From: Epiperipatus broadwayi | Taxonomy: Eukaryota > Onychophora > Udeonychophora > Euonychophora > Peripatidae | Direction of reading: 5' to 3' | Assembly: GCA_028023455.1 (NCBI GenBank) | Contig: JAQFVV010006451.1 | Location: 498,001-562,000, forward strand | DNA length: 64,000 nt | In this document: one piece after another, positions 61,251 through 64,000 of the stretch | How the letters are laid out: every line of letters starts with the position of its first letter | Numbering within the stretch: position 1 is the first letter of the stretch | Translations under genes and position numbers: made by a program | Notes under the pieces: generated by a model | Seen by the model: the letters and a program-made list of their open reading frames with translations, nothing else | The model's database searches: none | What the model was told of the DNA's origin: nothing

Positions 61251-62025
61251 AAATATATATGAAGATATGCAAAAAAATAAAAGAGAAGAATAGTGGGAAA
61301 GTCCTTACTGTATTTGGTGGCTCCCTATAGGGTACCTGGGGCCACTGGCAATGAGTGATCTAGCTTGGCTCCTGTTTGTATATTTTAGGTTAAAGTTTTT
61401 CTGCCACCTGCAGAAATAGTCACAAAATGCTTTTTTAGCATTAAGGTACTCTGTGCTTTTATGGACTGCCTATTCCCTAATATAGTTCAGATGAATGACA
61501 TACTCAGCAATGTTTACTAAAGACACATTAAATCTTTAAAAAATGTTAAAGAAATCAATTTAAAAAATACAAATATTATATTTAATAATACATAATTTTT
61601 ATTAAAATAATTTAATGCAAAGAATGTGATGATGACAAATTAATCATACCAAAACAACCTTTAATAAAGCCAGGTACATGTGGTTATAATAATAATATTC
61701 ATATTTTATATAGTCCTTGATTAAGGCTTTGAGTTTAATAAAAATATATATGTTTAAATAATATTTTTATATGGATTCTGATAGACTTATCCTTTTATGT
61801 TTTTTACACATTTGTTACAAACATAACTTTGTAGTTTTACCATTAGTTCCATAGACTTAGCTAATCAACATCTTATGCTGGAAAAAATACTTCTGTGTAT
61901 ACTACCGATGAAGCTAATTACTATCTGTGGATGTGAGTTAGTAATGTCAATTCTTTTAATTACAGTTCTTCCAATTATCTAATCATATTTGGTATTCCAT
62001 ATTCAAAGTATTATAATTTTTGATA
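61251..62025. other. No gene seen
   Basis: A slightly G/C-richer patch (GGTGGCTCCCTATAGGGTAC) at about 61317 has no recognised function. The rest is A/T-rich. Confidence 0.4.
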
Positions 62026-62027
62026 TA

Positions 62028-63480
62028 CACCTGGGTCTCATTTTATGTGATAGATAGGTTACTCAGAAAATGTGCACAAAAGAAATAGAACAAAAATAGA
62101 CTTAAATTACCTTGAAAAATGGGGGATATGTACTCTAATTTTCCAAAAATCGCATAAAAACAAAGCAACAATGTAAAATTACTTTAAAATTCGCATAAAA
62201 AAAATAAAATAAAAATATGACTAATAATAAATTTCAAATTTGAAAAAAATTGATACAAGACAAAATTTTTTTATTAACTACAGTATTTTATTTTATTCAA
62301 AACAATACATTTTTATGCATAATTTACATTTTTTTCATACATGTACGGTATTTTAATCATTATCGCTATTTGAGACATCAGAATCATCACAAGAGGAAAT
62401 ACAACTAGCGCCAACTTCATTTTTTAAATTGGTCTTATAGAGGATTTTCCCAAACTAAAATGTTTTCCAATCGCTGTTGATCCTTTCCATTTCGCTAAGC
62501 GATCTAAAATTGAAATTTTTGTTTCCAAAGAAATTCATTTTCTTGGGTGTTTTTTCCTCTTTATTAGGGTAAACTAAAAGTTTAAAATAAAAATAAGAAC
62601 TTAGACTTACGATAATAAACAGATGCCAACTCACTACTGTTGGGCAAAATTTAATTAAAACTAACAATTAAAAATTAAATTCTTATTTTTGTCTTTAATT
62701 TTTTAATTTTCAATTCCATTAAAAAATCAAATCACATTAATTTCAAATCATGTTACATAATTTTTAAATTGTTAATTACAATTAAAAATCATATTTTAAT
62801 TGTCAAATTTAATTGTGCCCACCACTGTTACTCACCTTTTAAAAATAAACTGGCAGACACTAAATGATTAATTGATTAAGTATTTTTTTTAAAAAAAAGG
62901 AAAAATAGAATGTGATTTAAAATGCAAAAAAACAACAACATACATAGTATAGGCATCTATAACATTTGAACAGATTTACATTATAATCTTGTAAAATTTA
63001 TTACTTGCAGACACTAAATAATTAATTGATTACCTACTTTTTTAAAAATCAAAAATAGAATGTGATTTAAAATGCAAAAACAACAACATGCTAGTATATG
63101 TATCTATAACGTTTGAACAGATTTACATTATAATCTTGTAAAATTTAATGTGTGCATATAAAATGGGGAAATCCTGATTTTAAGTGAATTATGAACTTTT
63201 TTATTGCATAAAATCTATTACAGTACTATTATAAAGCACTGAAAATATTGAAACTATTAAATGGAAGTCAAAATCTGATAATGTGCTATTACTTTAAATA
63301 TGACATGAGTGCATGAAATTTATAATATTTAAATTAATAGCACATTATCAGAGCTCGATTTCTGATCTAATAATTTTTACCACATAAAAGAAAACTACAT
63401 ACAAAGATATTAAGAAGAAACATGAATCGCATAACTTCAAAATCACATTAAATAAATCTGCATAAAATGAGATCTGGGTG
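62028..63480 (+). mobile_element. pogo/Tigger-like inverted-repeat DNA element, copy 2 (1453 bp)
   Basis: It begins CACCTGGGTCTCATTTTATG and ends CATAAAATGAGATCTGGGTG, flanked by TA. Opposite orientation to copy 1. It shares the terminal 300-400 bp, the ACAACTAGCGCCAACTTCAT block and the GGCAGACACTAAATGATTAA end region with copy 1, but carries extra internal sequence. Near 62370-62420 the plus strand can be read as SESSQEEIQLAP, an acidic string that would fit a transposase C-terminus, but this is speculative. No transposase domain remains. Confidence 0.8.
62850..63150. repeat. Tandem duplication inside the pogo-like element
   Basis: A block of about 150 bp (GCAGACACTAAATGATTAAT, TAGAATGTGATTTAAAATGC, AACAACAACAT, TTTGAACAGATTTACATTAT, AATCTTGTAAAATTTA) occurs twice in direct order, starting at about 62852 and 63008. 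Copy 1 at 54452 has it once. Confidence 0.8.
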
Positions 63481-63482
63481 TA

Positions 63483-64000
63483 CATTACATATAATATAGC
63501 AATTGCACAACAACAATGAATGATTGGATAAACTGAAAGAATAATGCCATGTTTCAAGACTATTTGCCCTTTTATCAGATTGTTTCTAAATTTAAGTCAA
63601 AATGAGCTAATAAAACTAAACTGTAATTCATATTATTTATATATTCAATTTAATAAATAATGTTGTGTTATGAATCATTTTTCCATCTTCTTTTCTTTCA
63701 TCAAATGTCATATTGTCATCACAATTCACTTTAGATTGTTATTTTCCTTGAATGAATTTTTTAGATTCTTGTTTAGTGCTATTAATTTATTAATCTTTTT
63801 GTGAAGTCTCATAGGAGGTGCAAAGAAAGAAAGGACTTAATGAACTTCTTTCAGTGATTTGGTGACATGAATGAACTAATATTTCATTTCAAAAGCTGTA
63901 GGAGAAGAGGGAGACACCATATAGTTACTTCCACCATTTTAATATCTATCACAAAGGGATGTTAATGGCTGGCTGAAATTCATTTGTTTATTTTCGAATT
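63483..64000. other. No gene seen
   Basis: A/T-rich to the window end. The frame 63348-63557 overlaps the transposon end and is not credible. Confidence 0.4.

Overview
The window is a piece of a very A/T-rich animal nuclear genome, most likely an invertebrate. I cannot name the species. The reasons are the transposon mix (RTE-, R4/Dong- and CR1/Jockey-like LINEs, hAT and pogo-like DNA elements, tRNA-derived SINEs with target-site duplications), the many long (ATT)n microsatellites, and the absence of compact genes or operons. I found no complete host gene. The only host-like coding candidate is one short open frame at 15713-15943 on the minus strand, in a locally less A/T-rich, CpG-containing patch; it is weak.

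Layout. 1-3.4 kb: A/T-rich, no gene. 3.5 kb: a tRNA-like SINE. 4.2-4.4 kb: a second tRNA-like repeat. 6.3-7.9 kb: decayed LINE on the minus strand (ORF1 end and start of the endonuclease). 8.15-8.4 kb: (ATT)n array. 9.3-11.0 kb: cluster of a structured repeat whose minus/plus strands carry hammerhead-ribozyme cores. 11.5-12.2 kb: LINE C-terminal zinc-finger relic. 13.8 kb: tRNA-like inverted repeat. 14.6-15.5 kb: minisatellite. 15.7 kb: the short ORF. 16.4-16.8 kb: another hammerhead repeat folded on itself. 17.2 and 18.8 kb: foldback elements. 23.5-24.2 kb: G/T-rich retroposed segment. 24.77-25.27 kb: hAT element with 8-bp duplication and a BED-finger exon. 25.47-26.4 kb: compound microsatellite. 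29.2 and 35.9 kb: two more hammerhead repeats. 30.9-31.2, 40.7-40.9 and 61.0-61.25 kb: foldback elements with another conserved hairpin. 37.0-38.4 and 46.8-47.06 kb: RTE-type LINE copies. 42.0-44.3 kb: R4/Dong-like LINE on the minus strand. 45-46 kb: three SINEs. 50.7-53.3 kb: two LINE 3' ends inserted one after the other in a TTA microsatellite. 54.45-55.41 and 62.03-63.48 kb: two copies of a TA-flanked, pogo/Tigger-like inverted-repeat element. 58.7 kb: SINE. 60.3 kb: foldback element.

The most interesting content is the hammerhead family. The copy at 10596-10638 (minus strand) has every element of a minimal type I hammerhead: a 6-bp stem I, CUGAGGA, a 4-bp stem II, GAA, a short stem III and the cleavage triplet GUC. 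Related copies at 10840, 16639 and 29344 keep the core, with compensating changes in stems I and II in the last two. Stem III is a self-complementary palindrome in most copies, as expected for hammerheads that work as dimers. Two copies lie in direct tandem 422 bp apart, which is a retrozyme-like arrangement. The second notable pattern is a pair of unrelated CR1/Jockey-type LINE tails that both begin and end in TTA repeats, which suggests TTA-microsatellite-targeted insertion.

All assignments were made by reading the sequence. Family names rest on motif recognition, not on database searches.
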